Of a DNA stretch of 64,000 nt, positions 10,960 to 20,620 are shown piece after piece. The translations under genes and the position numbers were made by a program. How positions within the stretch are numbered: the first letter of the stretch is position 1; each line of letters begins with the position of its first letter. The DNA is taken from positions 54,805,354-54,869,353 of the forward strand of contig NC_065536.1 of assembly GCF_932294415.1 (NCBI RefSeq), written 5' to 3'. Source of the stretch: Quercus robur. Its lineage: Eukaryota > Streptophyta > Magnoliopsida > Fagales > Fagaceae. The notes under the pieces were generated by a model. It was not told the DNA's origin. It made no database searches and worked only from the letters and a program-made list of their open reading frames with translations.

Positions 10960-11324
10960 GGCTAAAATGGTTAAATACCACTATTTGACAAAATATGTAA
11001 GGATCTACGATTGTTTTGGAAATATATATGGATGTACTACTCTTTTGGAACTTGAGTTTGCTGTATAACTCGAGTTCTAGAAACTTGAGTTCTTTGAAAA
11101 AATAGTTTTCAAGTTTGCCATACTGTTTTTTTTATAAAACTTGAGTTCCTGGAACTCGAGTTACATAAAAAATTGGTGGCTATTTTTCATGGGACTCAAG
11201 TTTGTGAAATACAAGTTATACGATAACTCGAGTTTTAAAAAAGTGATAAATTCCTAATTATTTTGCAAACAATGATAGATCCCTATATATTTTGCCAAAT
11301 AGTGGTATTTGGCCATTTTGGCCT
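10960..11324. mobile_element. Foldback element with AACTCGAGTT repeats, copy 1
   Basis: Terminal inverted repeats of about 60 bp (GGCTAAAATGG... against ...CCATTTTGGCCT) enclose seven versions of the 10-bp palindrome AACTCGAGTT. TATTTCTAA flanks both sides (10951-10959, 11325-11333), a 9-bp duplication suggesting a Mutator-type element; an 8-bp reading (hAT) cannot be excluded because the boundary base is ambiguous. Confidence 0.8.
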
Positions 11325-11670
11325 TATTTCTAATCATAAATACTAAAAATATGTTATAATTAAAAAAAATTAAATATTGATTTTTACCAGACAACTAAAT
11401 ATATTAGAATTAATAATAATGACGTGAAAAAAAATTTATACATATTACATATTTAGTCAAAAGTATTAATTCAGAATAAAATTAGTTGCATGGCTAACGT
11501 GGATGGTGGATGATTAAATGAACATCAGCCCTCTAATTCAACCATTTTTTTACATGATGGAACTTAGCCAATAATGTTGTTCTTTAGAGGAAATTGACTT
11601 GTGAATAGTTTGTCAAATATAATTAGACTTACTCATTGTTGAGGTGTAAATTGGATTTTAACTTGTTGCT

Positions 11671-11823
11671 ATGTGGTCTAACATTGTCTACCTAACAGCT
11701 ATTAGTCGAGATCATCCAAGAAAGGTCACTCATGCTTGGATTAATGTTGATGTTCAAGATGACTCTTTTTTTGAAGCTAAAGGGGGACTCCTTACTATTA
11801 TTAGTTCTCTTTCTATGAGTTAG
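11671..11823 (+). other. Coding-like stretch present in both duplicate copies
   Basis: A 50-codon open frame from ATG 11671 to TAG 11821-11823 contains SRDHPRKVTHAWINVDVQDD and a following FFEAKGGLLTIISS segment. The composition is more coding-like than its surroundings, and the same text recurs at 40770. In copy 2 a long T tract is inserted in the middle. I do not recognise the family; it may be a fragment of a larger gene or of a transposon. Confidence 0.35.
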
Positions 11824-12610
11824 ATCATAGGTGTGTTTGTATAAGCTATTCGAAAATTGTGTTTTGAGTTTAAGATGAATGTTTGTAAAAAAATTATAAA
11901 GAATTATGGTTGCAAAACAGAGTTTTTGGTTTTAAAAACGCTATTTTAAACTCCCAAAACACCTAACCAAATCAAACCCATGTTATTTTTAGCACGTGTG
12001 TGAGCATATTATAATCTTGACTAAAAAAAAAAAAAAAACCCACTAGTTTCGTTACTCAAATTGTAAAAGCAACTCTTACTGATAATAATTCTTAATCTAT
12101 GAGCCTAGTATCTGAAAGTAGTTATACTTTCCATGTTGTCATTCACCACCTATAATTAATCCACAATAATGGTATGGAAAAATAAACTATACTATTAATT
12201 AAGTAGCAATATAAGATATAATATCTAAAAAATTGTACCTAGTTTTAATTCCTTTGTAATTGTACACAAGCTCTTATACGAACTCTACATTGGGTGAAAT
12301 GCATGTCATTTTTCCTGTAGATCAAGTGTAGGTGAGATGTTGTAATCATCTATATAACATTTAAAAAGTATTTATTGTTGACAAGCTCTTGATGAGTCAT
12401 ATTAGCATAGCATTTCAATTTAGTTCGACGTATTCAGTCTATTTTGATCCACTTCAGTCCACTTTAGTCATTAGGTCCAATTCAATGGTCCACTTTGGTC
12501 CATTTAGTCCACTTTGATGATACTTTGGGAGGAGAGATTTGTGTAGAAAAAATTGCTACTTTATTGACAGTTATGTCTCATTTTTAGCTTAATGTTGGTA
12601 GGTTCTTAAT

Positions 12611-13357
12611 CAGGGATAGACCCAGGTGTGGGTTCAGGCCCCCTTAGGTCCAATTTTTTTTTTTTTAATCATTCTATATTTCATTTTTGCAGTTGGGTCC
12701 CATTCTCCCCGATCAGTCTAGTTAGCTTAACCCAAAAAGCAACTATCCAACCCAAAAAGTTATAAAAAAAATAAAAATATTCATAATGGTGATTGTATTT
12801 TAGGGAAAAAAAAAACTATTTTACCTCCAAAGAATAAAAAAATATGTGTTATTGGAGAAGATAAAGCTAAATTTTTTGCAATTACATACCAGTTTACTGT
12901 AGCAAGTTGTTAAAAATAAAATAAAATATTTTATTAAGATTATATCTCTTCATTTAATTAAAAAATTCAAATTCTATCTCTTCCTTATTATTTTAATGAG
13001 TTGTTTATATTATTTTAAATGAAGTGATAAAAAAAAATAGAACATTTGATTTTTGGTGTATTGTAAAGTGAAGTGGTAAAATAGATAAAGTAATTTTTTG
13101 AGGTATTAAAAGCTAAAATTTTAACACTACCACTGTGAATGCTCTAACTAAAAAAAAATCCTAAACTGCCTAGTATTAAAAAAAAAACATTATTTTGTTT
13201 TTGTTTTTATCTTTGTTGGTAGATAATTGCATCTTAATGTATTTAAAAATAACAATTTTGTGTATTTATAATTTTTTAATACTATATGGATGTCTATATG
13301 AATTTTTTTTTTTAATACTCCGATCTCTACTAGTTTAAAATCCTGGGTCCGTTCCTG
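12611..13357 (+). mobile_element. Non-autonomous hAT element (747 bp), copy 1
   Basis: Ends CAGGGATAGACCCAGG and CTGGGTCCGTTCCTG form hAT-type terminal repeats. The perfect 8-bp duplication TTCTTAAT flanks the element (12603-12610, 13358-13365). The 3' ~150 bp (TTAATACTATATGGATG, then a T tract and TTTAAAATCCTG) match the 3' end of the full-length hAT at 30168-34760, so this is a deletion derivative of that family. It has no transposase. Confidence 0.9.
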
Positions 13358-13365
13358 TTCTTAAT

Positions 13366-13394
13366 AAAATGACAATTTTCTTGTGTTAGTAAAG

Positions 13395-13427
<33 letters not shown>

Positions 13428-14187
13428 AGTAGGAGATTTACATATATCTACTCTCTCTGTAGGTCATTCAAGATTTATAGAGATGATGAATCATTTGTAA
13501 GAAGTACTAGAAACAAATTTCAACCACACATTAGATTATTTACAAAAATATCTTGTCATATATAATAATTAAAAGTAAAATGAATTATGTTTCCTTAAAA
13601 AAAAAAAAAAAAAAAAAAAACTTACTACATTTTAAAAATAACTTATTGCATTATGCCATATAATTTTTTTTAGGAAAAAAAAAAAAAATTGTATCAACTA
13701 TATACTTCGTTATAAAGTAATTACATCATTCTAAGAGCGGGTTCAAAACTAACATTTATAAGTCTCATCTACTATTTTCATTTTTTACTAACAAAAAAAC
13801 AAATCGTCAAATTTTTCGTGCATTGTGTAGGTCTATGACTAGTGTAGGTGAAACTCGAGCTCTTTATGTTGTTGGTCAAATGCATTTCATTTTTAAAAAA
13901 CATTGTTTAGACCCATTACAGTTTACTTATCAATTTTAATGAATTAGTTAAATTACGACTCAAGGTAGTTATTAGCACACATTCCAAAATAATCAAATAA
14001 TGAACATATAAGCATAATCAAAATCACGCAAGAGGCAGTATTTGTCCATGAAGTGAAAGCCCTTGTAGAAATATTACCAACGTAAAAACACTTCAATGGT
14101 TTAGACTTCCACTAACACGACATTCTCATACATGTAGTTCGACATGGTACCTAATCTCCCCACTTTTTTAGCAACTATAGACCCTAA
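13366..14187. other. Non-coding part of duplication copy 1
   Basis: AT-rich sequence with (TA)n at about 13400-13426 and an A tract near 13597-13620. The stretch CATATATAATAATTAAAAG near 13556 is the unoccupied counterpart of the solo LTR insertion at 45560. Confidence 0.7.
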
Positions 14188-14365
14188 GGGTCTATTTGGG
14201 ATACGATTATTTTGCTGAAAATACTGTAGATAAAGGTAAAAGTTAACTGAAATAGTATAGTAAAACCCATGAATAGTACCAAAAAATGTAATAGGACCCA
14301 CAAATAGTAGTAAAAATAAGCTGAATAGTAAAATAAGTTGACAAAATTAATCATGCCAAACGGAC
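14188..14365. mobile_element. MITE present only in duplication copy 1
   Basis: Ends GGGTCTATTTGGGAT and CCAAACGGAC, with the internal GAATAGTACC/GAATAGTA words typical of the abundant MITE family also seen at 15384. Copy 2 lacks it (near 47850-47865). The target duplication is not clear. Confidence 0.6.
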
Positions 14366-15383
14366 ATGATTTGTTACACGATTTTTTTCACAAATAATTG
14401 CTGCTTGCAGATTAATCTCTACACCACTCCAAGGGAATCTTGAAAATTTGGATTTGTCTGTATTAATCTTTTTATCAAGCCCCAACACAATGTAGCTGAT
14501 CTTATCGATAGAATAATACAACTATTAAGGATACTTTATGAAGAGTTGTTATAATGGATTTTCTCTATATTTTTCCAATTATCATCTTCTCTAATAATTA
14601 GGGTTAAAATAAGGTTTAAATGCAAGTAAACTTTGGGCTTGAGGCGGCTACAAAAACAACTGTGGGAAGCCAAGTTGGTTCTATCCATAATAGGGGTTCA
14701 CTTGACTAAGTCTCGAGCAAACCACTGTTGACACTTTTTGTCCAAACTTCAATTTTGCTCAACAGATTACAAGTTTTTGCTTAATCAAGGTCTTGAATCT
14801 CACCTAGTGGATAGAATGTTTCAATGCTCAACCAATTAACATCCCTATCAATTACATTGTTCGTGACCTAAAAGGCTAAAATTTGTCATAAAATTAGCCA
14901 ACACTCAAATACGTAACTCATTTCAATTGTCAAAGTTGAATATTCTTCTATGAAAATTAAGGATCGTGCAGCAATGAAAACTACAACCACCATATATTGA
15001 TTCCATAGATTCATAAAGACACAATTACCCATTTTTCATAGGTTTATGAATCTTTCTTGGTACATGGAAAAAATGGAGTATTGTGTTAGTCATTTTGTCA
15101 AACAACAATACTACATTGACAACATTTTTCATAAGTTATTTTAGAACGACAGATTATGAATGAATCAGAATCACTTTCAAATAAGCTCATTTGAAATCCT
15201 AATACTATTTTATCTACAAATGAAAACAGGCTATATATTCCACTATATATATATATATATAAAATATTAGTAAAAACATTTGTGACACTAGTCCAATTAG
15301 GAATTGCCTATTTTTGGTAACTTATTTTCATAATATGAGTCAAAAAGTTAAAAGTCAACTTATTTTTAAAAAGCTGAAACTTA

Positions 15384-15584
15384 GTGTGCGTTTGGCATTG
15401 ATGAAAGTGGCAAACTTATTTTACTATTCAGTTTGTTTTTGCTATTATTCATGGATACTACTATACTTTTTGGTACTATTCATGAGTCTCATTATACTAT
15501 TTCAGCTAATTTTTATCTTTATCTACAGTACTTTCATAAAAAAGTTTTCAGTTTCAGCAAAATAAGCGGATCCCAAACAGACCT
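15384..15584. mobile_element. Harbinger-like MITE (201 bp)
   Basis: GTGTGCGTTTGGCATT and the complement of AGGTCTGTTTGGGATCC form the ends; TTA flanks both sides (15381-15383, 15585-15587). Internal ATTCAGTTT and TTTCAGCAAAATAAG words match the MITE at 14188 in inverse orientation. Confidence 0.7.
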
Positions 15585-15680
15585 TTAAATTATTTAAAAT
15601 AAGGCTAAAACAAAAAGTAGTGTGAGATTCAAAAAATAGTACTTAAAATGAGAAAATAATAATTTTATTTCAAAGTGGAC

Positions 15681-15823
15681 TTTCCTTAATTTTATTTAGG
15701 CTTTTTCTTGGGTCTTGAAAACTCAGGTCCAATATTAATTGGACCAACCAAAAATATCCAATACAGCCATTCTCAGGCCCAACTTAACACTCTCTCTCAT
15801 ATTCAACCTATTTGAAATTCCAC
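15681..15823 (+). other. Detached duplicate of the RPL27A upstream region
   Basis: This stretch matches 52884-53026, the distal promoter of the RPL27A gene, including GGACCAACCAAAAA and the site II-like AGGCCCAA. The copy ends before the telo-box and transcription start, so no gene follows. It marks the right end of the duplicated block. Confidence 0.85.
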
Positions 15824-15855
15824 ACGTACAAAATGTCCTATTTCTTTGATAGATA

Positions 15856-15995
15856 GGGGCCGTTTGGTATGATAGTTTAAGCAACACTTTTCATTTTTTA
15901 AACAACATTACATGTATTTTTACACATTTTTTTACCTATACGTATTTCCAAAAAATACAAACAATGTTACTAGAATAACGTTACCAAACAGCCCC
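15856..15995. mobile_element. Short MITE (140 bp) with GGGGCCGTTTGGTA ends
   Basis: GGGGCCGTTTGGTA and TACCAAACAGCCCC are near-perfect inverted ends. The flanks read TAGATA on both sides, but the left flank is a GATA run, so the true duplication may be only TA. Confidence 0.7.
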
Positions 15996-17055
15996 TAGAT
16001 ATCCTGCTCCTGGTATCATTATCTCTATCATTTACTACCTCTCTTCCATGCTCTAAGTTTTGTAGTTTTTCAACATCACAATTTGATAGCTTAAGCAATC
16101 AGATTCGCCGTACAAGTGTGGTTACATTTACAACTGTGCATGAATTGAAAGAGCCACCAGCTGAGGCAGGGCTATTGAGAAAAGGTTCAAAAATTGAGAT
16201 AGGGTCACCTGTTATTTGTTCAGAAATTACCTTAAATTCCAATTGTGACTTGGAAAGTCAATTAGGTTTCCTAGTTGAAGAAGGAAAAATTAATTTGGGT
16301 TCCTTGTTATAGAAGAAAAGACTATTCCTTGGTGTGGAAGGAAGTCTATTCCTTATTAAAGATGTAATGTATGCCTAGTTCAAGAGGAAATAGACTTTTT
16401 GTTAAAGAGGTAATATATTCCTAACTCAAGAGGGAATAGCAAAATAGTCTTATAAATAGACAATGCTACAAAGAATTTGTGAGCTTTGGCTTTGGCTTTG
16501 GCTTTGGCCCAAACGTCCTTCCTATGGGGAGAGGGAAAATAAAGCATGAAACCAAGAGAGATAAAAGGTATTTTTGATTGGGAGGAATGCAAGAGGAAGG
16601 AGAGAGTAAGGTGTTGCCATCAAGAAGATAGCCAAAGAGAAGAGAGTAAATGGTTGCCACCTTCAAGAAAATAGCTAAGGAGGAGAGAGTAAAGTGTTGC
16701 CGCCTTTGAAAGAGATAATTAACGTGTGTATGAGAGCAAAGAAAAATTAGAGAGATTTTTCTTTAACCATGAGATATACATAAGAATTATTGTAATTAAT
16801 TTGATAATAGTGAAATTATTCGAAGTTTGTCCAGTGGTTTTTTCCTTTCAAAGAGAAAGAGTTTTCCATGTAAATATTTATGTTCTTGTGCATGATTGTT
16901 AGTATGGATTGCTAATATTTTTGATAATATTATTTGGAACCCAAGATTATTGTCATTGAGGCTCTAAAAATGATATAGACTTTTGCATTAGTTCCATGCC
17001 TTAGGGTGAATTCTAGTCTAGTCATTGTTGGCTTTTTGGTGTTGTCTTCTGGGCT
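15996..17055 (+). repeat. Probable LTR-retrotransposon remnant
   Basis: The stretch has LTR-like order: repeated TATTCC/AAGAGG words (16300-16440), a TATA-like CTTATAAATAGA near 16449, and GTCCAGTGGTTTTTTCC plus a CATGTAAATATTTATGTTCTTG block near 16830-16895, like the U5 end of copia LTRs. Clear TG..CA ends, a PBS and target duplications were not found. A 64-codon frame at 16118-16312 is unidentified. Confidence 0.4.
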
Positions 17056-17970
17056 AGCATTGTGGTTCTTAAAGCAACTGCATCAGTCAGTGCAAAATTT
17101 CCATCTATTTTGCAAGAAAAAACATACTTTTTCAATTTTACACACTCACTTTTACAAAACAACCACATCAGTTTATCTATTCTACATATTTATTTAATAA
17201 AATATTCATTTCTTTAACACTATCATCTCTCTCATAGACCTAACACAATCCACACAGTCACCATCATTAGCCACCATCATTAACCTAGCTATATGAAATC
17301 CAGAAACTCATTCAACCCAGCCATATGAAATCCCAAAACCCACTAATTAAACAAAGAATAAAAAATGGATCAAAACCCACTTATCAAGATCAACGCCTCA
17401 CCCTGAACAACAAGATTGACGCCTCTGGCCTCCCACTATGCAACAAGATCTACAACTCCTTCCTCCTAGCCATATCAACCTAAAGGAAAACCAAATCAAC
17501 CCCATTCAACCCGAAACCCACTGATCAAACAATGAGAAATAAAGGCAAGCAATCAATGATCCAAAAGGCTTCGACGAGAGATCGGAGATCGGGGTCGGCA
17601 ATTGGTGGTAGTGGATATACTAAATGGCGATGGTGATTGGTGGCGGTGGCAATCAGTGATCATTGGAAGCTAGAGGAAGAAAGATTTATGAGATGAGAGA
17701 AAGAGAATTGTGAGCCTGAGTGAGTTGCGTTTTGTGATTGGATGAAATGAGAAAAATAGAGTGAGGTGAGGTACAGAGAAGAGAGAGAAACAAATACTAA
17801 AATATTAAATGCAAGAGCTATGGTAACCGTGTATATATGCATGGTTACTGTAGCAGTGGTGCATATTTGCACACTTTTACACTGACTGATGTGGGCATTT
17901 TTTTTTGGTTAAAATGTGCAAAATGATGCACTTTTAGTATTTTGCAAGATTTTGCAAGAGCTAATGCACT
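17056..17970. mobile_element. Degenerate foldback element
   Basis: ACTGCATCAGTCAGTGCAAAA near 17080 and the inverted TTTACACTGACTGATG near 17875, with TTTGCAAG words close to both ends, suggest an old terminal-inverted-repeat element. The arms are too diverged to set exact ends. The interior is non-coding on inspection. Confidence 0.4.
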
Positions 17971-18728
17971 TTAGTTTAAGTTTTTTCAACATGAATGTGA
18001 AAAAACTACATCAATGTATGAATATGATGCTCACTACATGTTATTACATTCTTATTCAGGTAAGACTTATGCAGGATTGTGTTAAGAAAGCCTAAAGATG
18101 TATGGGCAGTTAGTCTTACCGTTGGTACATATCTCATAGACCGGAAATATTTCAAGCCCTTCGAGCTTGATGAATGATTCGCTAGGCTATGAAAAAAGTG
18201 GAGTATTAGAGGACACCATCTTCAAGCCTAAGCAGCAACAAACTTTATGGGGGAAAAATGATGATATTTTGGGATTGTTTTCTTTCTGCTCAAGATTTTA
18301 GTTTTTATTTATTTATTTAATATTTTTTTTATGGAAATACTTTATACTAGTTGTCCTCTGATTCATGCATTCAAGGTTCATGGCTAATCCCTTTGTTTCC
18401 ACAGAGGCACAGAGAATGTAATTGGTTTTATAAGACCTTGTTAACAATGATGCATTAATGGTGCAAATATATATATATATATATTGAGAAACAAACACAC
18501 ATACACAAGGGAGAGGAAAAGAGGTTATAATACAAAAGTATACCACAACTCTACTAAAAAGCCATGGTCATGCAAATATCTTTATTGATGTATACAAAAA
18601 ATGCGACATACTATATGTTGACTGAAAAAAAAAAAAAAAAAAAAAAAAACAAACAAACAAACAGAAACTAGTTGCAAGAGAGTGGCCTCAAAATATAAAT
18701 ATATTAGGGTGATAATTCTATCATCTTA
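17971..18728. other. Spacer, no gene recognised
   Basis: Contains a (TA)n run near 18467-18484 and an A tract at 18625-18649. The stretch 18100-18180 can be read as LIDRKYFKPFELDE followed by stops; it may be an exon relic but I could not identify it. Confidence 0.4.
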
Positions 18729-18983
18729 GGTGCGGTTTGGATAGGACTGAAACTGTGTTTACGTTTTCTACGTTTTTTTTTTTTTTTTCCTCAAGTCGTG
18801 AATGTTGACTTTCTGCATGAACAGTGCATTTGTGTACTGTTTACGGACCCACAAACATCACTTTTCAGTAACTTTTTTATTAAAAATGGGTCCCACGGCA
18901 CTATTCACACATTTAAAAATTATTTTGCTACAATGTTTTCAGTTTTCAGTTTCAGCAAAATAAATTCTATCCAAATAGACCCT
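18729..18983. mobile_element. MITE (about 255 bp), same family as 49021
   Basis: Ends GGTGCGGTTTGGATAG and CTATCCAAATAGACCC; the interior shares GGTCCCACGGCACTATTCAC and TTTCAGTTTTCAGTTTCAG with the MITE at 49021-49277. TTA precedes it; the right flank is TAATTA, so the exact edge is uncertain. Confidence 0.65.
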
Positions 18984-19288
18984 AATTAGCCAATTGAAGT
19001 ATACTCAATTCAATTGTCAATAAACAAATTATTGTTTTTCTAGAGGCAACTGTTTTCGTATTTAAAGTGGCTTTACCTTTTTATGAACATTGTCTCAACT
19101 CTTAACTAACAATCAAATGAGATCTCAAACTCAAAGCTACAACAGTCCTTCACTTCCGGATTTTCCTCACTCTAAATGATTGTCTTCCACAACTCTCACT
19201 CATACTCATATGCCATGTATCAACCTAACAACAAAACCTCTCCACAAAACTTGTTCTCTTCCACGACCCCTCAGCACAATTGTCTTAT

Positions 19289-19498
19289 ATGGAAGTAATG
19301 GAACTATCCCTAAAGTTCTACGAGGCCATGAAAGCCTGTGCTTCCATCAAGTCCACACCCATTGGTCAAAAATTCCATGCACAGCTTATCTCCACTAGCC
19401 TTGACTCTTCCGTTTTCCTTCAAAATCATCTCTTGCATTTGTACTCCAATTGCAATCTCATCAACGATGCTTGTTGGGTTTTCAACAACATTGAGTAT
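19289..19498 (+). pseudogene. PPR gene fragment A (N-terminal)
   Basis: From the ATG at 19289 the frame encodes KACASIKSTPIGQKFHAQL and LQNHLLHLYSNCNLINDA, typical of the first PPR motifs. It breaks off at AGTAT (19494-19498), where the retrotransposon enters. A start further upstream, carrying the transit peptide, is possible; the upstream frame at 19180 does not join cleanly. Confidence 0.85.
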
Positions 19499-20025
19499 TG
19501 GTGATGCCGTAAAATCACCAGTGAACTACACGATCCTCGCACGCTTGAAATAGCAACCTGCAAGAAGAAAGAAGTGATCTAATAGAGGGCACCGGTGTGG
19601 TGCCGGCCAAATACCCTCCGAAGGTCAAGTTAGAATTATTCTCAACTCTAGAATGTTAGAGATGGGTAAATTATGCGTACCTTGATTTATGAGGGTATTG
19701 GGGCTTTTATAGTAGTAGAAGGTTGGCTTCTCTTCCTTGATGTAGAAGTCTTTTCCTTATAGGAATCCTCTTGAAGAATCCCAAACGTGATGGACAAGAC
19801 ATTTCCTTGTAGAGAGGTCTTTCATTAACGCGCGTATCTTCCAAAATTCTCCTTGTACTAGGATTCCTATTTCCTTTGGGATTCTACCAGATTTCAAGCG
19901 TGTGTAATAAGTATATCAAGTTAGGGTTCCTGCTATGCCCTGGGCTTACCCATTGTCAGCCCATGGGCTAGGATCTGTTAGGCCCAACATAATGAAGATC
20001 CGTTATGCTAATTTTTACCCCTTCA
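19499..20025 (-). repeat. 3' LTR of the inserted Ty3/gypsy element
   Basis: 527 bp, plus-strand ends TGGTGATGCC and CCCCTTCA. It pairs with 29117-29644. The sequence just inside (20026-20045) is pyrimidine-rich on the plus strand, consistent with a polypurine tract for a minus-oriented element. Confidence 0.92.
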
Positions 20026-20281
20026 GTTGCCCTTTTCACCCTATGGTTCGTCATGCTTGGGTGGATGGACCAATAGGGTGACGGTTCAATATTCTTTGGG
20101 TTTGACGGTTTAAGGTTCCCGGAGTTGACGGTTTAAGGTTCTTGAAGTTGACGGTTCTCTAAGAGGACGACACGAACTATGATCATTTGTTGACAGGTTA
20201 TCAATCATTTATGAGGTACGACACATGTCACTTTTTGATTGGATTTTGTCTTGGATCGAAGCGTCGCTTCGTCTTCCATGC

Positions 20282-20286
<5 letters not shown>

Positions 20287-20356
<70 letters not shown>
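20287..20356 (+). repeat. (CA)n(TA)n microsatellite
   Basis: About 24 CA units followed by about 10 TA units, upstream of the antisense gene. It produces spurious Thr-His and Tyr-Ile reading frames. Confidence 0.95.
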
Positions 20357-20620
20357 TACACTTCTCCTCACTCATTTCTCCATTTTTTTAGCTAAAACAT
20401 ATTGTCAAAGCGCCATTGTCAGCCTTGTCAGAGAGCTTTCCGTCGAATATCTGTACCCGTCATCTATACAACAGTTGTCCTTCAGTTACTCAAACCTAGT
20501 GAGTATTATTATTATTTTTTACAAGTCTTGCATTTGTGCTTTCATTTTGCTAGACTTTTATACACACTCGTCAACACTCCTAGATCCGTCAGTCTTTGGT
20601 TTTGTCGTCACTTATAGGCA

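Larger units (their letters stand above)
9846..15823. repeat. Segmental duplication, copy 1
   Basis: From TCTTATCTTTTTTACACAC (about 9842) to about 15060 this block matches 39096-48560 nearly base for base by eye, apart from large insertions in the other copy. A second matching stretch, 15681-15823, corresponds to 52884-53026 just upstream of the RPL27A gene. Elements present in both copies (hAT at 10336, foldback element at 10960, hAT at 12611) predate the duplication. The interval 15060-15680 has no match in copy 2 that I could see. Confidence 0.9.
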
